From Bradyrhizobium tropiciagri (GTDB lineage Bacteria; Pseudomonadota; Alphaproteobacteria; Rhizobiales; Xanthobacteraceae), in NCBI RefSeq assembly GCF_001189845.1, contig NZ_LFLZ01000046.1, positions 1-64,000 of the forward strand: a stretch of DNA of 64,000 nt, in the 5' to 3' direction. Below, piece after piece: positions 27,623-38,980 of the stretch. Both the position numbers and the translations under genes were made by a program. The notes beneath the pieces were generated by a model. That model worked only from the letters and a program-made list of their open reading frames with translations, made no database searches and was not told the origin of the DNA. The stretch's first letter is position 1. Every line of letters starts with the position of its first letter.

Positions 27623-28630
27623 TCAGCCGCGCGGGCGCGGATGTGCCAGCACATCCGGATGTGCCAGCACATCCGGATTGACCACATTGGTCGGCGTACC
27701 GGCGGCGTAGGCCACGACCTGATCGAAGATGTCGGTGAACTGGATCTCGTATTCGTCGCGCGAGACGTAGCCGAGATGCGGCGTGCAGACCACATTGTCC
27801 ATATTGAGCAGCGGGTCCGTCGTGTCGCGCAGCGGCTCCTTCTCGTAGACATCGACCGCGGCCATACCTGGCCGGCCAGCCCGCAGCGCATCGACCAGCG
27901 CGCCCGGCTCGATCAGCGGCGCGCGGCTGGTGTTGACGATCAGCGCGGTTTCCTTCATTCGCGCGAGATCTTCCGCCTTGACGATGCCGCGCGTCGCGTC
28001 GACCAACCGCATATGCAGCGACAGCACGTCGCAGCGAGTAAAGAAATCGGCCTTGCTGGCCGCGGTCTCGTAGCCGTCGGCGCGGGCCTTCGCCAAGGCG
28101 CCCTCGCGCGCCCAGACCAGCACGTTCATGCCGAACGCCCTGCCGTAACCCGCGACCACCGCGCCGATGCGGCCGTAGCCATAGATGCCGAGCGTCTTGC
28201 CGCGCAGCGTATGGCCGACGCCGATCTGCCATTTGCCGGCCTTCAGCGCCGCCATCTGCTGCGGGATCGCGCGCATCGCGGCGACGATCAGGCCCCAGGT
28301 GAACTCGGCGGTCGCGTAAGACGGCGTATCGGCGTGCTGGCTGGACGACACGATGATGCCGAGCCGCGTGCAGGTCTCGATGTCGATATGCGGATAGACG
28401 CTGCGCTGGCTGATCAGCTTCAGCTTCGGCAGCCGCTCGAGTAGCGGCGCGCGGATCTGGGTGCGTTCGCGGATCAGGACCAGCGCGTCGGTGTCGGAGA
28501 GCCGTTCCGCGAGCGCGTCGACATCCTGGACATGATCGTTCCAGATCGTGACGTCGTGGCCGTCGAGCTTGCGGAAACAATCGAGGGTGCGCAGCGTGTC
28601 GAAATAATCGTCGAGGATCGAGATCTTCAT
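27623..28630 (-). CDS. D-2-hydroxyacid dehydrogenase family protein
   Basis: A 335-residue NAD(P)-dependent oxidoreductase. The nucleotide-binding motif is GIYGYGRIG, and the catalytic triad is recognisable: Arg in NTSRAPLI, Glu in YEKEPL, His in CTPHLGY. It oxidises or reduces D-2-hydroxyacids. Substrate is unknown. GGGGAGG precedes the ATG at 28630. The C-terminus reads [19 protein letters not shown], the product of an 18-bp tandem duplication (27640-27675) that adds six residues at the end. Confidence 0.9.
   Translation of the reverse strand: MKISILDDYFDTLRTLDCFRKLDGHDVTIWNDHVQDVDALAERLSDTDALVLIRERTQIRAPLLERLPKLKLISQRSVYPHIDIETCTRLGIIVSSSQHADTPSYATAEFTWGLIVAAMRAIPQQMAALKAGKWQIGVGHTLRGKTLGIYGYGRIGAVVAGYGRAFGMNVLVWAREGALAKARADGYETAASKADFFTRCDVLSLHMRLVDATRGIVKAEDLARMKETALIVNTSRAPLIEPGALVDALRAGRPGMAAVDVYEKEPLRDTTDPLLNMDNVVCTPHLGYVSRDEYEIQFTDIFDQVVAYAAGTPTNVVNPDVLAHPDVLAHPRPRG
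27640..27675. repeat. 18-bp palindromic tandem duplication in a gene's 3' end
   Basis: Two identical copies of GATGTGCCAGCACATCCG. The sequence is self-complementary (CGGATGTGC-CA-GCACATCCG), so each copy can fold back. It encodes the repeated residues PDVLAH in the dehydrogenase above. Confidence 0.85.
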
Positions 28631-28659
28631 CGCTGCGCCTCCCCTTTCGCGGGTGCCGC

Positions 28660-29118
28660 TTATTTCACGCCCAGCAGCTCGACGTCGAACATCAGCGTGG
28701 CATTCGGCGGGATCACGCCGCCGGCGCCGCGCGCGCCGTAGCCGAGGTTCGGCGGGATGATCAGCGTGCGCTTACCGCCGACCTTCATGGTGGCGACGCC
28801 CTCGTCCCAGCCCTTGATCACGTGGCCCTGGCCGATCGGAAACTCGAACGGCTCGTTGCGATCGACCGAGGAGTCGAATTTCTTGCCCTTCTGGCCGTTC
28901 TCGTAGAGCCAGCCGGTGTAGTGCATAACGCAGGTCTGGCCGGGCTTCGGCGAGGCGCCGGTGCCGGCCTTGCTGTCGATGATCTGGAGGCCTGAAGCTG
29001 TGGTCATGGGCTTTCCTGCGGTTTGGGCCGCTGCCGGACCGCCGGCAACGGATGTGGAGACTGCCGCCGCAAGGCCGGCGAACGCAGTCCTGATGATCGT
29101 GCGTCGTGAAGATTGCAT
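28660..29118 (-). CDS. FKBP-type peptidyl-prolyl cis-trans isomerase, exported
   Basis: A 152-residue protein. Residues 1-33 form a signal with a twin-arginine look ([11 protein letters not shown]). The remainder is one FKBP domain: [79 protein letters not shown] and [16 protein letters not shown]. It folds proteins in the periplasm. The ATG at 29118 is chosen over the upstream one at 29220, which would overlap the end of the GGT gene. Confidence 0.9.
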   Translation of the reverse strand: MQSSRRTIIRTAFAGLAAAVSTSVAGGPAAAQTAGKPMTTASGLQIIDSKAGTGASPKPGQTCVMHYTGWLYENGQKGKKFDSSVDRNEPFEFPIGQGHVIKGWDEGVATMKVGGKRTLIIPPNLGYGARGAGGVIPPNATLMFDVELLGVK

Positions 29119-29153
29119 CCGGGACGTCCTTCCTTGATTGATGTTGATCGCGA

Positions 29154-30740
29154 TCAGTAGCCGAGCGCGCAACCGTCCTTGCGCGGATCGGAGCCGCCGG
29201 TCAGCGTGCCCTTGTCCCAATCGATCCAGATGCCCTGGCCGCCGCCGAGCGGCGCGACCACGCTGGTGGTCTTGTGGCCGATCTTCTTCAGGCCTTCGAC
29301 AATCTCCGCCGGCACGCTGTCCTCGAGCTGATAGACGCCCTCGTAATGCAGGCCGCGCGGCATGTCGATCGCTTCCTGAATGTCACAGCCGTAGTCGAGC
29401 ATGTTGGTCAGCACATGGGTCTGGCCGACCGGCTGATACTGCCCGCCCATCACGCCATACGGCATCACCGCACGGCCGTTCCTGGTGGCCAGCGCCGGGA
29501 TGATGGTGTGCAGCGGACGCTTGCCCGGCGCGATGCAGTTCGGATGGCCGGGCTGGATGCGGAAGCCGCCGGCGCGATTCTGCAGCAGGACGCCGGTCTT
29601 GTTGGAGACGATCGCCGAGCCGAACGAATGCGCGATCGAGTTGATGAAGGAGCAGACGTTGCGATCCTTGTCGACCACCGTGATGTAGACGGTCGACGGA
29701 TTCATCGGTGGCGCAACATTCGGCAGTTCGAGCAGCCGGTCCATCCGGATGTTCTTGATGTGCTCGTCGGCGAACTCCTTCGACAGGATGCCGGCGACAT
29801 CGACATGGGCGTGCTGGGGATCGGCGATATACTGCTCGCGCATCATGTAGGCGATGCGCGCAGCTTCCGCCTCGAGGTGGAAGCGCTCGATGCTGAGCGG
29901 CTTGAACTTGGTCAGGTCGAAGCGCGACAGGATGTTGAGCATCACCAGCATCGTGATGCCCGGGCCGTTCGGCGGGCACTGCCAGACGTCGTAGCCCTTG
30001 TACATCGTGCCGATCGGCGAGGTCGACTCCGTCGAGTGCGCCGCAAAGTCCTCGAGCGTGTGCAGGCCGCCGATGCCGCGCAGCGTGTCGACCATGTCGG
30101 CGGCGATCTCGCCGCTATAGAAGGCATCGCGGCCCTTCTGCGCGATGGCGCGCAGCGTCTTGCCGAGCTCGGGCTGGCGGATCACGTCGCCGGCGACCGC
30201 AGGCTTGCCGTGCGGCAACAGATAGCGCTCGGTGTTGGTGCCGTTCTTCAGCTTCTCGAAGCCGTTCTTCCAGTCGAAGGCGATGCGCGGAGCGACGACA
30301 TAGCCTTCTTCGGCGGCCTTGATCGCGGGCTGCAGCAGCCGGTCGAAGCCGAACTTGCCGTGATCCCTGAGGATCACGTCCCAGGCATCGATGGCGCCGG
30401 GAATGCTGACGGCATGCGCCGAGGTCAGCGGCACCGAATGGATCTTGCGCTCGAGGTACCAATCGGCGGTTGCCGCCATCGGTGCCCGGCCGCTGCCGTT
30501 GTAGGCCGTGATCTTGCCCTCGCCCCTCGGCTGGATCAGCGCAAAGCAGTCGCCGCCGATGCCGGTCGATTGCGGTTCGATGACGCCGAGCAGCGCGCAG
30601 GCCGCGACAGCTGCGTCAGCCGCCGTGCCGCCCTCGCGCATCACCTCGATGGCCACCAGCGCCGCCTGCGGATGCGATGTAGCGACCATCGCGTTCTGGG
30701 CGTGGACCGTGGAACGGCCGGCGAAGTGGAAATTCCTCAT
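29154..30740 (-). CDS. Gamma-glutamyltransferase family protein
   Basis: A 528-residue Ntn-hydrolase of the gamma-glutamyltranspeptidase family. The nucleophile region, where the precursor would be cleaved, reads [31 protein letters not shown]. The canonical pattern has Thr-Thr, but here a single Thr is followed by Val. N-terminal landmarks are [32 protein letters not shown], and the C-terminal GGGQGIW loop is present. No signal peptide is evident, unlike the classical periplasmic enzyme. The start at 30740 is preferred over 30863. The role may be peptidase or amide hydrolase rather than glutathione cleavage. Confidence 0.85.
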   Translation of the reverse strand: MRNFHFAGRSTVHAQNAMVATSHPQAALVAIEVMREGGTAADAAVAACALLGVIEPQSTGIGGDCFALIQPRGEGKITAYNGSGRAPMAATADWYLERKIHSVPLTSAHAVSIPGAIDAWDVILRDHGKFGFDRLLQPAIKAAEEGYVVAPRIAFDWKNGFEKLKNGTNTERYLLPHGKPAVAGDVIRQPELGKTLRAIAQKGRDAFYSGEIAADMVDTLRGIGGLHTLEDFAAHSTESTSPIGTMYKGYDVWQCPPNGPGITMLVMLNILSRFDLTKFKPLSIERFHLEAEAARIAYMMREQYIADPQHAHVDVAGILSKEFADEHIKNIRMDRLLELPNVAPPMNPSTVYITVVDKDRNVCSFINSIAHSFGSAIVSNKTGVLLQNRAGGFRIQPGHPNCIAPGKRPLHTIIPALATRNGRAVMPYGVMGGQYQPVGQTHVLTNMLDYGCDIQEAIDMPRGLHYEGVYQLEDSVPAEIVEGLKKIGHKTTSVVAPLGGGQGIWIDWDKGTLTGGSDPRKDGCALGY

Positions 30741-30910
30741 AACAGAGAGCTCGCTTGATCGTGATGGGCTGATGCTGCTGCGGCGGACGGTGGGAGTACA
30801 TGGCACATTCATCCCCGGCTGAGCAATGCCTGGCATGCCAGAGGGATTATCCCGGTAATGCATGGCTTTGCGGGGTTACGCCGACCCAGCCGGCCTGATA
30901 AACCCCGGCC

Positions 30911-31663
30911 ATGCCCCTCAAGGTCGCCGCCTTCTATCAGTTCGCCGTGCTGCCCGACTTCCGCGCGTTGCGCGAGCCGCTGCGCGCGCTCTGCGCAAGG
31001 CTCGATCTTAGGGGCAGCGTGCTGCTCGCGCATGAGGGCATCAACGGCACCATCGCCGGCAGCGACCAAGCGATCGATGGCTTCATCGCCGAACTCAGGC
31101 ACGGGCCGCTGTTCGGCGGCCGCCTCGACAATCTCGAGCTGAAATTCTCCGAGGCCGCGCAGATGCCGTTCCAGCGGCTCAAGGTCCGGCTGAAGAAGGA
31201 GATCGTCACACTCGGCGATACCACGGTCGATCCGACGCGGCAGGTCGGCACCTATGTCGACGCCGCCGACTGGAACGAACTCATCGCCTCACCCGACATC
31301 ATGGTGCTCGATACCCGCAACGCGTTCGAGGTCGCGATGGGCAGCTTCGAAGGCGCGGTCGATCCCAGGATTGCGAGCTTTGGGCAATTCAAGGAATTTG
31401 CCGCGCTGCATCTCGATCCCGCCAAGCACCGCCGCATTGCGATGTTCTGCACCGGCGGCATCCGCTGCGAGAAGGCGAGCGCCTATCTGCTCGCGCAGGG
31501 CTTCGCCGAGGTCTATCACCTCAAGGGCGGCATCCTCAGATATCTCGAGGAAACGCCACAGCAGGACAGCCGCTGGCGCGGCGACTGCTTTGTGTTCGAC
31601 GAGCGTGTCGCGCTCGGCCACGGGCTGCGCGAGCGTGGACGCGAGGACGCCACGCATGAATGA
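30911..31663 (+). CDS. trhO: Rhodanese-type tRNA uridine-5-hydroxylase TrhO
   Basis: A 250-residue protein of the TrhO (YceA/UPF0176) family, which makes 5-hydroxyuridine at position 34 of certain tRNAs without molecular iron. It has an N-terminal acylphosphatase-like domain (GSVLLAHEGINGTIAGS) and a rhodanese domain with the active Cys180 in AMFCTGGIRCEKASAYLLAQGF. The length is shorter than the E. coli protein, which has a C-terminal zinc-binding extension. The stop overlaps the next start (ATGAATGA), so the two are co-translated. Confidence 0.88.
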   Translation: MPLKVAAFYQFAVLPDFRALREPLRALCARLDLRGSVLLAHEGINGTIAGSDQAIDGFIAELRHGPLFGGRLDNLELKFSEAAQMPFQRLKVRLKKEIVTLGDTTVDPTRQVGTYVDAADWNELIASPDIMVLDTRNAFEVAMGSFEGAVDPRIASFGQFKEFAALHLDPAKHRRIAMFCTGGIRCEKASAYLLAQGFAEVYHLKGGILRYLEETPQQDSRWRGDCFVFDERVALGHGLRERGREDATHE

Positions 31664-31871
31664 CACGGCAAGACTGAGCGAACGGATCGATGCGCTGGAG
31701 GTCCGCCTGACCTATCAGGACGAAACCATCGAGACGCTCAATCAGACCATCACGGCGCAGTGGAAGCAGATCGACGCGTTGACGCGCCAGCTCGCCGAGT
31801 TGCGCGACCGGCTTCAGGAAGCCGAACGCCAGGCGCCAGGCCCCGCCAGCGAGCGCCCACCGCACTATTGA
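31656..31871 (+). CDS. slyX: SlyX-family small coiled-coil protein
   Basis: A 71-residue protein: LSERIDALEVRLTYQDETIETLNQTITAQWKQIDALTRQLAELRDRLQ, a single heptad-rich coiled coil matching SlyX. The C-terminus PHY is also seen in the family. The start lies 8 bp before the end of trhO, so translation is coupled. The function of SlyX is not known. Confidence 0.85.
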   Translation: MNDTARLSERIDALEVRLTYQDETIETLNQTITAQWKQIDALTRQLAELRDRLQEAERQAPGPASERPPHY

Positions 31872-31901
31872 TCAGTGCCGCCGGAATGCGGCGGCACCGG
31901 A

Positions 31902-32789
31902 CTACATGTTGCTCGCCTGACGCATCGGCTTCGCGCCGCTGAAGAACAGGCTGGACAACCGCTGCACCATCGCCGTCGCGCGGCTGCCCTCGAGGCCCGG
32001 GCGAACACACAGCAGGCGCTTCTGCACCGGAAGATCAGGAAGATAATAGTCCTTCGCCGAAATCAGCGAGGACGGGATCATCCGCTCGGGGCACGCCGTC
32101 AGGCCGTATCCGGCCCATGCGGCTTCCAGTCGCAGTTGGTGGTTCGGGCTCCTGAACACGATCTTGTACGAGATGTTGTGCTTGGTGAGCGTCCGGATCA
32201 TCCAGTCGTCGCCCGGCCACGCCAGGATCGGGATCGGGGCGCCCGGCCGCAGCACAAAATCGCGTGATCGCACCCAGACCGAACGCTCGTCGGCCTCGGC
32301 GGCGATCGTCACCTCGTCTTCGTTCTCAAGCGAAGGGTTGCTGTAGACGAAGGCGATGTCGATGTAGCCATCGATCAATCCCCTGATCACGATCGGCGAC
32401 ATGTCGGCGTGAACCAACACGTCGGCGAGCGCATCGGCGGGATGCAGCTTGAGGAACTCCTCGGCGAGCATCGTGCTCATGCCGAGCCGCAACGGCTGCG
32501 GTCCTTCATGATTGCCGCCCAGCCGAAGCAGCTGATCGTTCGCTTCGAGGATGCGCCTTGCCTGCTGCACGGCAACCTTGCCGAGCTCGGTGGTCGTTGT
32601 GCCGTTTGCCGTTCTGACGAAGAGCGCGCCACCAACCAGGCTCTGCAGTCGTTTGACCTGCGAACTGATCGCCGGCTGACTGAGGCCGAGACGTTCCCCT
32701 GCCTTCGATAGACTTCCCGTCTCCGCAATCGCAACGACGGTGCGAACAATCTCAGTAGGAATATTCAAATGCTGACGTGGTCTGTGCAT
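31902..32789 (-). CDS. LysR-family transcriptional regulator
   Basis: A 295-residue LysR protein. The winged helix is clear (GSLSKAGERLGLSQPAISSQVKRLQSLVGG, about residues 25-54), with the ligand domain behind. GGAGGG sits upstream of the ATG. No divergent target is close: the neighbour on the upstream side, tadE, is almost 400 bp away and of a very different function. Its regulon may be remote. Confidence 0.87.
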   Translation of the reverse strand: MHRPRQHLNIPTEIVRTVVAIAETGSLSKAGERLGLSQPAISSQVKRLQSLVGGALFVRTANGTTTTELGKVAVQQARRILEANDQLLRLGGNHEGPQPLRLGMSTMLAEEFLKLHPADALADVLVHADMSPIVIRGLIDGYIDIAFVYSNPSLENEDEVTIAAEADERSVWVRSRDFVLRPGAPIPILAWPGDDWMIRTLTKHNISYKIVFRSPNHQLRLEAAWAGYGLTACPERMIPSSLISAKDYYLPDLPVQKRLLCVRPGLEGSRATAMVQRLSSLFFSGAKPMRQASNM

Positions 32790-33185
32790 CGCGAGCCCTC
32801 CAATCTCAGCACGGGACGCAATTACGTTCTCCAGTATGTGATTCAGCTATACTAACATTTGGTTGCACTTTCGTTTAGTTTCAATTTGTCGCGACACCGC
32901 CATGATTGCGCGCCATATGTATTGTTACGTGCATTGCCACGTAATGCTACGGTATTGGACGGCTGCACCTGCACACGGGCGCAGCACCTCGACGCCAGCA
33001 GCCCCCGGATTTCTGCGGGCACGGCATCAAAGATTTTGATCGCCCCATAACGCACCGCGCACCCAATAAGTCCAAGCGCCGCCATTCATCTGAATTGACG
33101 TCCCTGATTCGCGAAAGCGTTTTCATAGTTTTCCTTAATCAAAGCCTCGCAACGTGGCGCCGTAGATTGCGTTTCGAGGTGTCTC
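32790..33185. other. Long AT-richer regulatory gap between LysR and tadE
   Basis: No gene seen. The stretch 32830-32950 is clearly richer in A and T than its surroundings, as expected for promoters of both flanking genes. It contains a perfect dyad at 32925-32944. GAGGTG just before 33186 is the tadE ribosome site. Confidence 0.5.
32925..32944. promoter_or_regulatory. Perfect 20-bp dyad TTACGTG-N6-CACGTAA
   Basis: Seven-base arms match exactly around the spacer CATTGC. No T run follows, so it is more like an operator than a terminator. It lies between the divergent LysR and tadE genes, about 240 bp upstream of tadE. The binding protein is unknown. Confidence 0.4.
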
Positions 33186-33599
33186 ATGACCAGGCTATTT
33201 CGCTGTCGAAGCGGCGCTTCTGCCGTCGAATTTGCGCTGATGCTGCCGCTGTTCCTCGCCTTCATTTTCGGCATCATTGTATTCGGCTCGTACCTTGCGA
33301 TGGTGCATGGCGTTCAGCAACTCGCCGCCGAAGCGGCGCGGTCGTCGATCGCCGGAATGACCGACACTGAACGCAACAGCCTCGCAACCAATTACGTCAC
33401 CGCCAACGTATCGACCTATCCGCTGCTCGTTCCCAGCAATCTCACCGTCAATGCCGCGCCGTCGGCATCGAACGCGAACGTCTACATCGTGACGCTCAAC
33501 TACAACGCGGCCGGCAACTTCATCTACAAGCTGCCTTTCGTGCCGGCGCCCGCGAGCACCATCGTCCGCTCCGCCGCGATTCAGTATGGGGGGTTCTAG
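33186..33599 (+). CDS. TadE-family pilus-assembly protein
   Basis: A 137-residue protein with the TadE pattern: a short basic N-terminus, then SGASAVEFALMLPLFLAFIFGIIVFGSYLAM (the invariant Glu five residues into a pseudopilin-like hydrophobic helix, about 10-38), and a periplasmic C-terminal part. TadE-type pseudopilins assist tight-adherence (Flp) pili. The stop at 33597-33599 is one base before the TadG start. No other tad gene lies in the window. Confidence 0.85.
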   Translation: MTRLFRCRSGASAVEFALMLPLFLAFIFGIIVFGSYLAMVHGVQQLAAEAARSSIAGMTDTERNSLATNYVTANVSTYPLLVPSNLTVNAAPSASNANVYIVTLNYNAAGNFIYKLPFVPAPASTIVRSAAIQYGGF

Positions 33600-33600
33600 G

Positions 33601-35258
33601 ATGAGCGGCATCCTCACGCTGATGCGGCGCTTCGGCGCCGACGAGCGGGGAAACTTCGCGATGATCGGCGCCGGCCTGATGACGCTCCTGATCGGGTGCG
33701 CCGGGCTTGCCATCGATCTCGGCACGATCTTCGCCGATCGGCGCAAGACCCAGAGCACCGCCGACCTCGCCGCGATCGTCGCCGCCGCCAATTTGAGCAA
33801 TCCGGTCAACGCCGCCTCCGCGACGGTGACGCAGAACAACTATCCGGCCAGTGCGCTGGTCAAGGTCGAGACCGGGACCTACACTGCAAGCAGCGCCATC
33901 GCGCCACAGGCCCGTTTCGTGACCCCGGCGGTCGGAATTCCGAACGCGCGCGCGTCACGCTGACGACCCAGACCCCGCTCTACTTCGCGCGCTACCTCAC
34001 CGGCGCGAGCAGCTTCAACATCACGACGACCGCCACCGCGACATCGACCGAAATGGCTACATTCGCGATCGGCTCGCGGCTGCTCTCGGTCAACGGCGGT
34101 GTGGTCAACGCGCTGCTCGGCTCGATGCTCGGGACCACGCTGTCGCTCTCGGTGATGGACTACAATTCGCTGATCAGCGCCAAGATCGACGCGCTGGACT
34201 TCCTGTCGGCGCTGGCAACCCGGATCAATTTGACCGGCGTCACCTATAGCGACCTCTTGAGCAGCAACGTCAAGGTCGGCGATTTGATGGCGGCTGCGCT
34301 GACCACCCAGCAGATCACCAATGGCGCGGGCGCCGCGACCACCGCGCTGTCGACGATCTCCCAGGCCGTCACCGGCTCCTCGACCAAGGTTTCGCCGGGC
34401 ACCCTGATCGACCTCGGGCCCTTCGCGAACCTCACCGTAGGGCAGAAGCCGAAGGTCGGCGCCAGCGTCTCGGTGTTCGACCTCGTCAACACGGTGGCGC
34501 AGATCGCCAACGGCAGCCATCAGATCGCAACCTCGGTCAATCTCGGCCTGCCCGGCATCGCCAACGTGTCGGTGATCGCGACGATCGGCGAGCGCCCGGT
34601 CGGCTCGAGCTGGATCGCGATGGGCACCCAGGGCGTGAGCGTGCACACCGCGCAGACCAGGATCCTGGCGACGGTCAATGTTCTCGGCTCCGGCAGCATC
34701 GCGTCGATCAATCTGCCTGTCTATGTCGAAGTCGCCTCGGGAACCGCCACGCTCAATGCGGTGTCCTGCGGCCATCCGAACATCAGCACCTCGCAGGTCA
34801 CCGTCGGCGTGACCCCGGGAATCGTGGATGCCTGGATCGGCAACGTCACGGTCGCCGATATGACCAACTTCGCGACCAAGCCCAATCCGCCGCCGGCGAC
34901 GCTGGTCACTGTGCTGGGGATCCCGATCACGGGCCTCGCCCAAGCCGGCATGGGCAACACCACGCCGACCAACGTCAATTTCAGCTACAGCGACATCCAG
35001 GCAGGAACGAAGAAGACCGTAACGACGACCAACTTCCTGTCTTCGCTGACGGCAAGTCTGCTCGGTGACCTCACGCTCAACATCGCTGGCATTCCGATCC
35101 CGGGATTGGGCGCGCTCGTCATGAGCATCCTGAACGGCGTGACGAGCCCGATCGATCAGGTGCTGGCGTCCCTGCTCTCGACTCTCGGCATCGGGCTCGG
35201 CCAGGTCGACGTCTGGGTGCTGGGCATCCGCTGCGACGGCGCCGTGCTGGTGAACTAG
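33601..35258 (+). pseudogene. TadG-type pilus-assembly protein, split by a -1 frameshift
   Basis: The start at 33601 follows tadE directly. The first 110 residues match TadG N-termini: DERGNFAMIGAGLMTLLIGCAGLAIDLGTIFADRRKTQSTADLAAIVAAAN, one membrane helix and the AxLAA segment. The frame breaks in a CG run at 33945-33954. Adding one G (GCGGCGC) would restore PNAARVTLTTQTPLYFARYLTG and over 430 further residues with no stop. The C-terminal part is a large exported domain of hydrophobic and Thr/Val-rich repeats, with one Cys near VSCGHPN and another near the end (GIRCDG). The break may be a sequencing error. Confidence 0.8.
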
Positions 35259-35301
35259 AGCACGATCGCGACCGGGCATCACACCGGGGTAGGAGACTGC
35301 C

Positions 35302-35592
35302 GTGAGTACAACAATAAGAAGATACAAGACCGACAGCCAGCGAATGGCCTTGATGAAACGCGGCACGATCCTGTTCCGCAACGCCAGCGTCGGATGTCTT
35401 GTGCTCAACATCTCGACCGGAGGGGCGGGACTTGCGGTGGAAAGCGACACCGCACTTCCGTTCGCGTTCGACCTCGAGATCGAGAGCGAGCCGATCCGGC
35501 GGCACTACATTCTGGCCTGGCGCCTGGAGCGCCGGCTCGGCGTGACCTTCGAATTCGACCGGATGCTGTGTCCCGAATGCGGCCCTGTCTAG
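35302..35592 (+). CDS. Small PilZ-like domain protein
   Basis: A 96-residue protein starting at GTG. The core CLVLNISTGGAGLAVESDTALPFAFDLEIE fits the PilZ beta-barrel, with the NxSxxG element that follows the c-di-GMP-binding turn. The N-terminal RxxxR is not clear (RMALMKRGTILF), so c-di-GMP binding is doubtful. The context, just after TadE/TadG, suggests a surface or motility link. AGGAGAC precedes the start. Confidence 0.65.
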   Translation: MSTTIRRYKTDSQRMALMKRGTILFRNASVGCLVLNISTGGAGLAVESDTALPFAFDLEIESEPIRRHYILAWRLERRLGVTFEFDRMLCPECGPV

Positions 35593-35695
35593 CTGAGTGG
35601 GCGCGGCCCGCGTCGAACCGCCACGACGCGGCGGTTCGTTCCAATATGATTGAGCTGATTTCGCGTCGTGGTTAGCATTCGCTGGGATATACCAG

Positions 35696-37049
<1,354 letters not shown>

Positions 37050-37068
37050 GGCAAAGCCCCCCTATCAC

Positions 37069-37192
37069 CGTCACCCTGAGGAAGCGCGCTCTTGCGCGCG
37101 TCTCGAAGGGTCGACGGCCCGAGTCTCTCCGAGCCGCAAGAGCGGGGCCGTGCATCCTTCGAGACGCCGCTTCGCGGCTCCTCAGGATGACG
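37069..37192. repeat. Palindromic intergenic repeat, family E (CGTCACCCTGAGGA type)
   Basis: Begins CGTCACCCTGAGGAAGCGCG, contains TCTCGAAGG..CCTTCGAGA, and ends GCGGCTCCTCAGGATGACG. It lies between convergent hemE and the GMC oxidoreductase gene. Confidence 0.85.
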
Positions 37193-37209
37193 GGTTCGCT
37201 ACAGCCGCG

Positions 37210-38823
37210 TTACCGCGCATCCTCCAAAATCATGTCGGACGCCTTCTCCGCGATCATGATCGTCGGCGCGTTGGTGTTGCCCGACATCAGGTCCGGCATG
37301 ACGGAGGCATCGACCACGCGCAGCCCCTCGACACCGCGCACCTTGAGCCTGTTGTCGACCACCGCGAGCGCATCGTTGCCCATCCGGCAGGTCGAGGTCG
37401 GATGATAGACCGTGCTGCCGGTGCGGCGGCAGAAATCGAGCAGATCGTCGTCGCTGACCACCTTCGCGCCGGGATCGACTTCGCCAACCGAGTATGATTT
37501 CAGCGCCGGCGCGGCCAGGATCTTGCGCAGGATGCGGATGCCGTCGATGAAGGCGCGGCGATCGGTCTCGGTCGCCAGATAATTGATGCGGATTTCCGGC
37601 GGCACGCTGGGATCCGCGCTCCTGATCTTCAGCGAGCCGCGGCTCTCCGGGCGCAGCTGGCAGACCGAGGCCGTGAAGCCCGAGAACGGATGCAGCTTCT
37701 CGCCCATCTTGTCGGTCGAGAACGGCAGGAAGTGGATCTGGATGTCGGGCGACGCCAGCCGCGGGCTGGTCTTGAAGAACGCCCCCGACGTGCCGGCCGC
37801 GATCGTCAGCGGCCCCTCGCGCAGCGCGGCGTAGCGCAGGCCGGCCATGACGCGGCGCACCGGATTGTTGACGACGTCGTTCAGCGTCACCGTCTGCGCG
37901 CAGCGCGTGATGATGCGCACCTGCATGTGATCCTGCAAATCGTTGCCGACGCCGGGCGCATCGAGCACGATCTCGATGCCATGCTGCTTCAACAGCTCGG
38001 CCGGGCCGACGCCGGAGAGCTGCAGCAGTTGCGGCGAGTTGTATGCGCCGCTCGAGACCAGCACCTCTTTGCGCGCCTTGGCCGCGCGCAACTGCCCGTT
38101 CTGCTTATACGCAACACCGCTCGCGCGCTTGCCGTCGAACAGGATGCGCTGCGCCAGCGCCGAGGTCTCGACGCGCAGATTGCCGCGCGTCAGCGCCGGC
38201 CGCAGATAGGACCGCGCCGTCGAGGCGCGCCGGCCGCGCCGCGTCGTGGTCTGGAAGAAGCCCGCGCCCTCCTGGGTCGCGCCGTTGAAATCCGGATTGG
38301 TCGGAATGCCGACCTCGGCCGCAGCATGAACGAAGGCTTCCGACAGCGGATCGTGATGGCGCCAGTCCGACACCGGCAGCGGACCGCCCGCGCCGTGATA
38401 CTTGTCGCCGCCGCGTTGCTGATCCTCCGCCTTCCTGAAATAGGGCAGCACGTCGTCATAGCCCCATCCGGCATTGCCGCGCTGGCGCCAGCGATCGTAG
38501 TCCTCGTGCTGGCCGCGCACATAGAGCAGGCCGTTGATCGAGCTCGAGCCGCCAAGCACTTTTCCGCGCGGCTGGAACACCTGCCGCCCGTTCAGGCCGG
38601 GCTCGGGCTCGGTCTGGTACATCCAGTTGACGGATTTTTCCTTGAACAGCTTGCCGTAGCCGAGCGGGACATGGATCCAGATGTTGGTGTCCTTCGGCCC
38701 GGCCTCCAGCAGCAGCACCGAATGCTTGCCGTCGGCGCTCAGGCGATTGGCGAGCACGCAGCCGGCCGAGCCGGCACCGACGATGACGTAGTCATACTCG
38801 GCCGCATCATTATTGGCGTTCAC
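37210..38823 (-). CDS. GMC-family FAD oxidoreductase (choline-dehydrogenase-like)
   Basis: A 537-residue flavin-dependent alcohol oxidase or dehydrogenase. The FAD-binding motif VIVGAGSAGCVLANRLSADGKHSVLLLEAG opens the protein, followed by RGKVLGGSSSINGLLYVRG, the second GMC signature with GAYNSPQLLQLSGVGP, and the C-terminal catalytic HPTSTCRMG and NTNAPTIMIAEKA. It oxidises an alcohol to an aldehyde. The substrate is not fixed. The GTG at 38823 is preferred (GGGGGAAA upstream). An ATG at 39132 would add 103 residues of low family resemblance across a palindrome. Confidence 0.9.
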   Translation of the reverse strand: MNANNDAAEYDYVIVGAGSAGCVLANRLSADGKHSVLLLEAGPKDTNIWIHVPLGYGKLFKEKSVNWMYQTEPEPGLNGRQVFQPRGKVLGGSSSINGLLYVRGQHEDYDRWRQRGNAGWGYDDVLPYFRKAEDQQRGGDKYHGAGGPLPVSDWRHHDPLSEAFVHAAAEVGIPTNPDFNGATQEGAGFFQTTTRRGRRASTARSYLRPALTRGNLRVETSALAQRILFDGKRASGVAYKQNGQLRAAKARKEVLVSSGAYNSPQLLQLSGVGPAELLKQHGIEIVLDAPGVGNDLQDHMQVRIITRCAQTVTLNDVVNNPVRRVMAGLRYAALREGPLTIAAGTSGAFFKTSPRLASPDIQIHFLPFSTDKMGEKLHPFSGFTASVCQLRPESRGSLKIRSADPSVPPEIRINYLATETDRRAFIDGIRILRKILAAPALKSYSVGEVDPGAKVVSDDDLLDFCRRTGSTVYHPTSTCRMGNDALAVVDNRLKVRGVEGLRVVDASVMPDLMSGNTNAPTIMIAEKASDMILEDAR

Positions 38824-38880
38824 TGGTTTCCCCCGGAGTTTCTTTCTTCCGGTGGTACAGACAAAGCGGCGGCTTGAAAA

Positions 38881-38923
38881 GGCTAGAGCCCCATTCCGAT
38901 TTAATCGGAATGGGGCTCTAGCC
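38881..38923. repeat. 43-bp perfect palindrome
   Basis: A 21-bp arm starting GGCTAGAGCCCCATTCCGAT, one central T, and the exact complement. It is followed by TTTTGTTTTGACGC and a second segment (to about 38984) that resembles 61203-61301, so it belongs to a dispersed repeat family. The end overlaps the stop codon of the FAD monooxygenase gene. Confidence 0.9.
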
Positions 38924-38980
38924 TTTTGTTTTGACGCGTTTTCTTGACGCGAACCGGCATCCACCTCGCTCGAAAACGCT

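Noticed and set aside
27601-27680. Possible CRISPR-like array because of short repeats
   Set aside because: Only two adjacent copies with no spacers, and they lie in a coding gene.
33879-35450. 523-residue open frame on the minus strand over TadG
   Set aside because: Extremely rich in Arg, Asp and Ala, with no domain pattern. The plus-strand frame is a clear TadG match.
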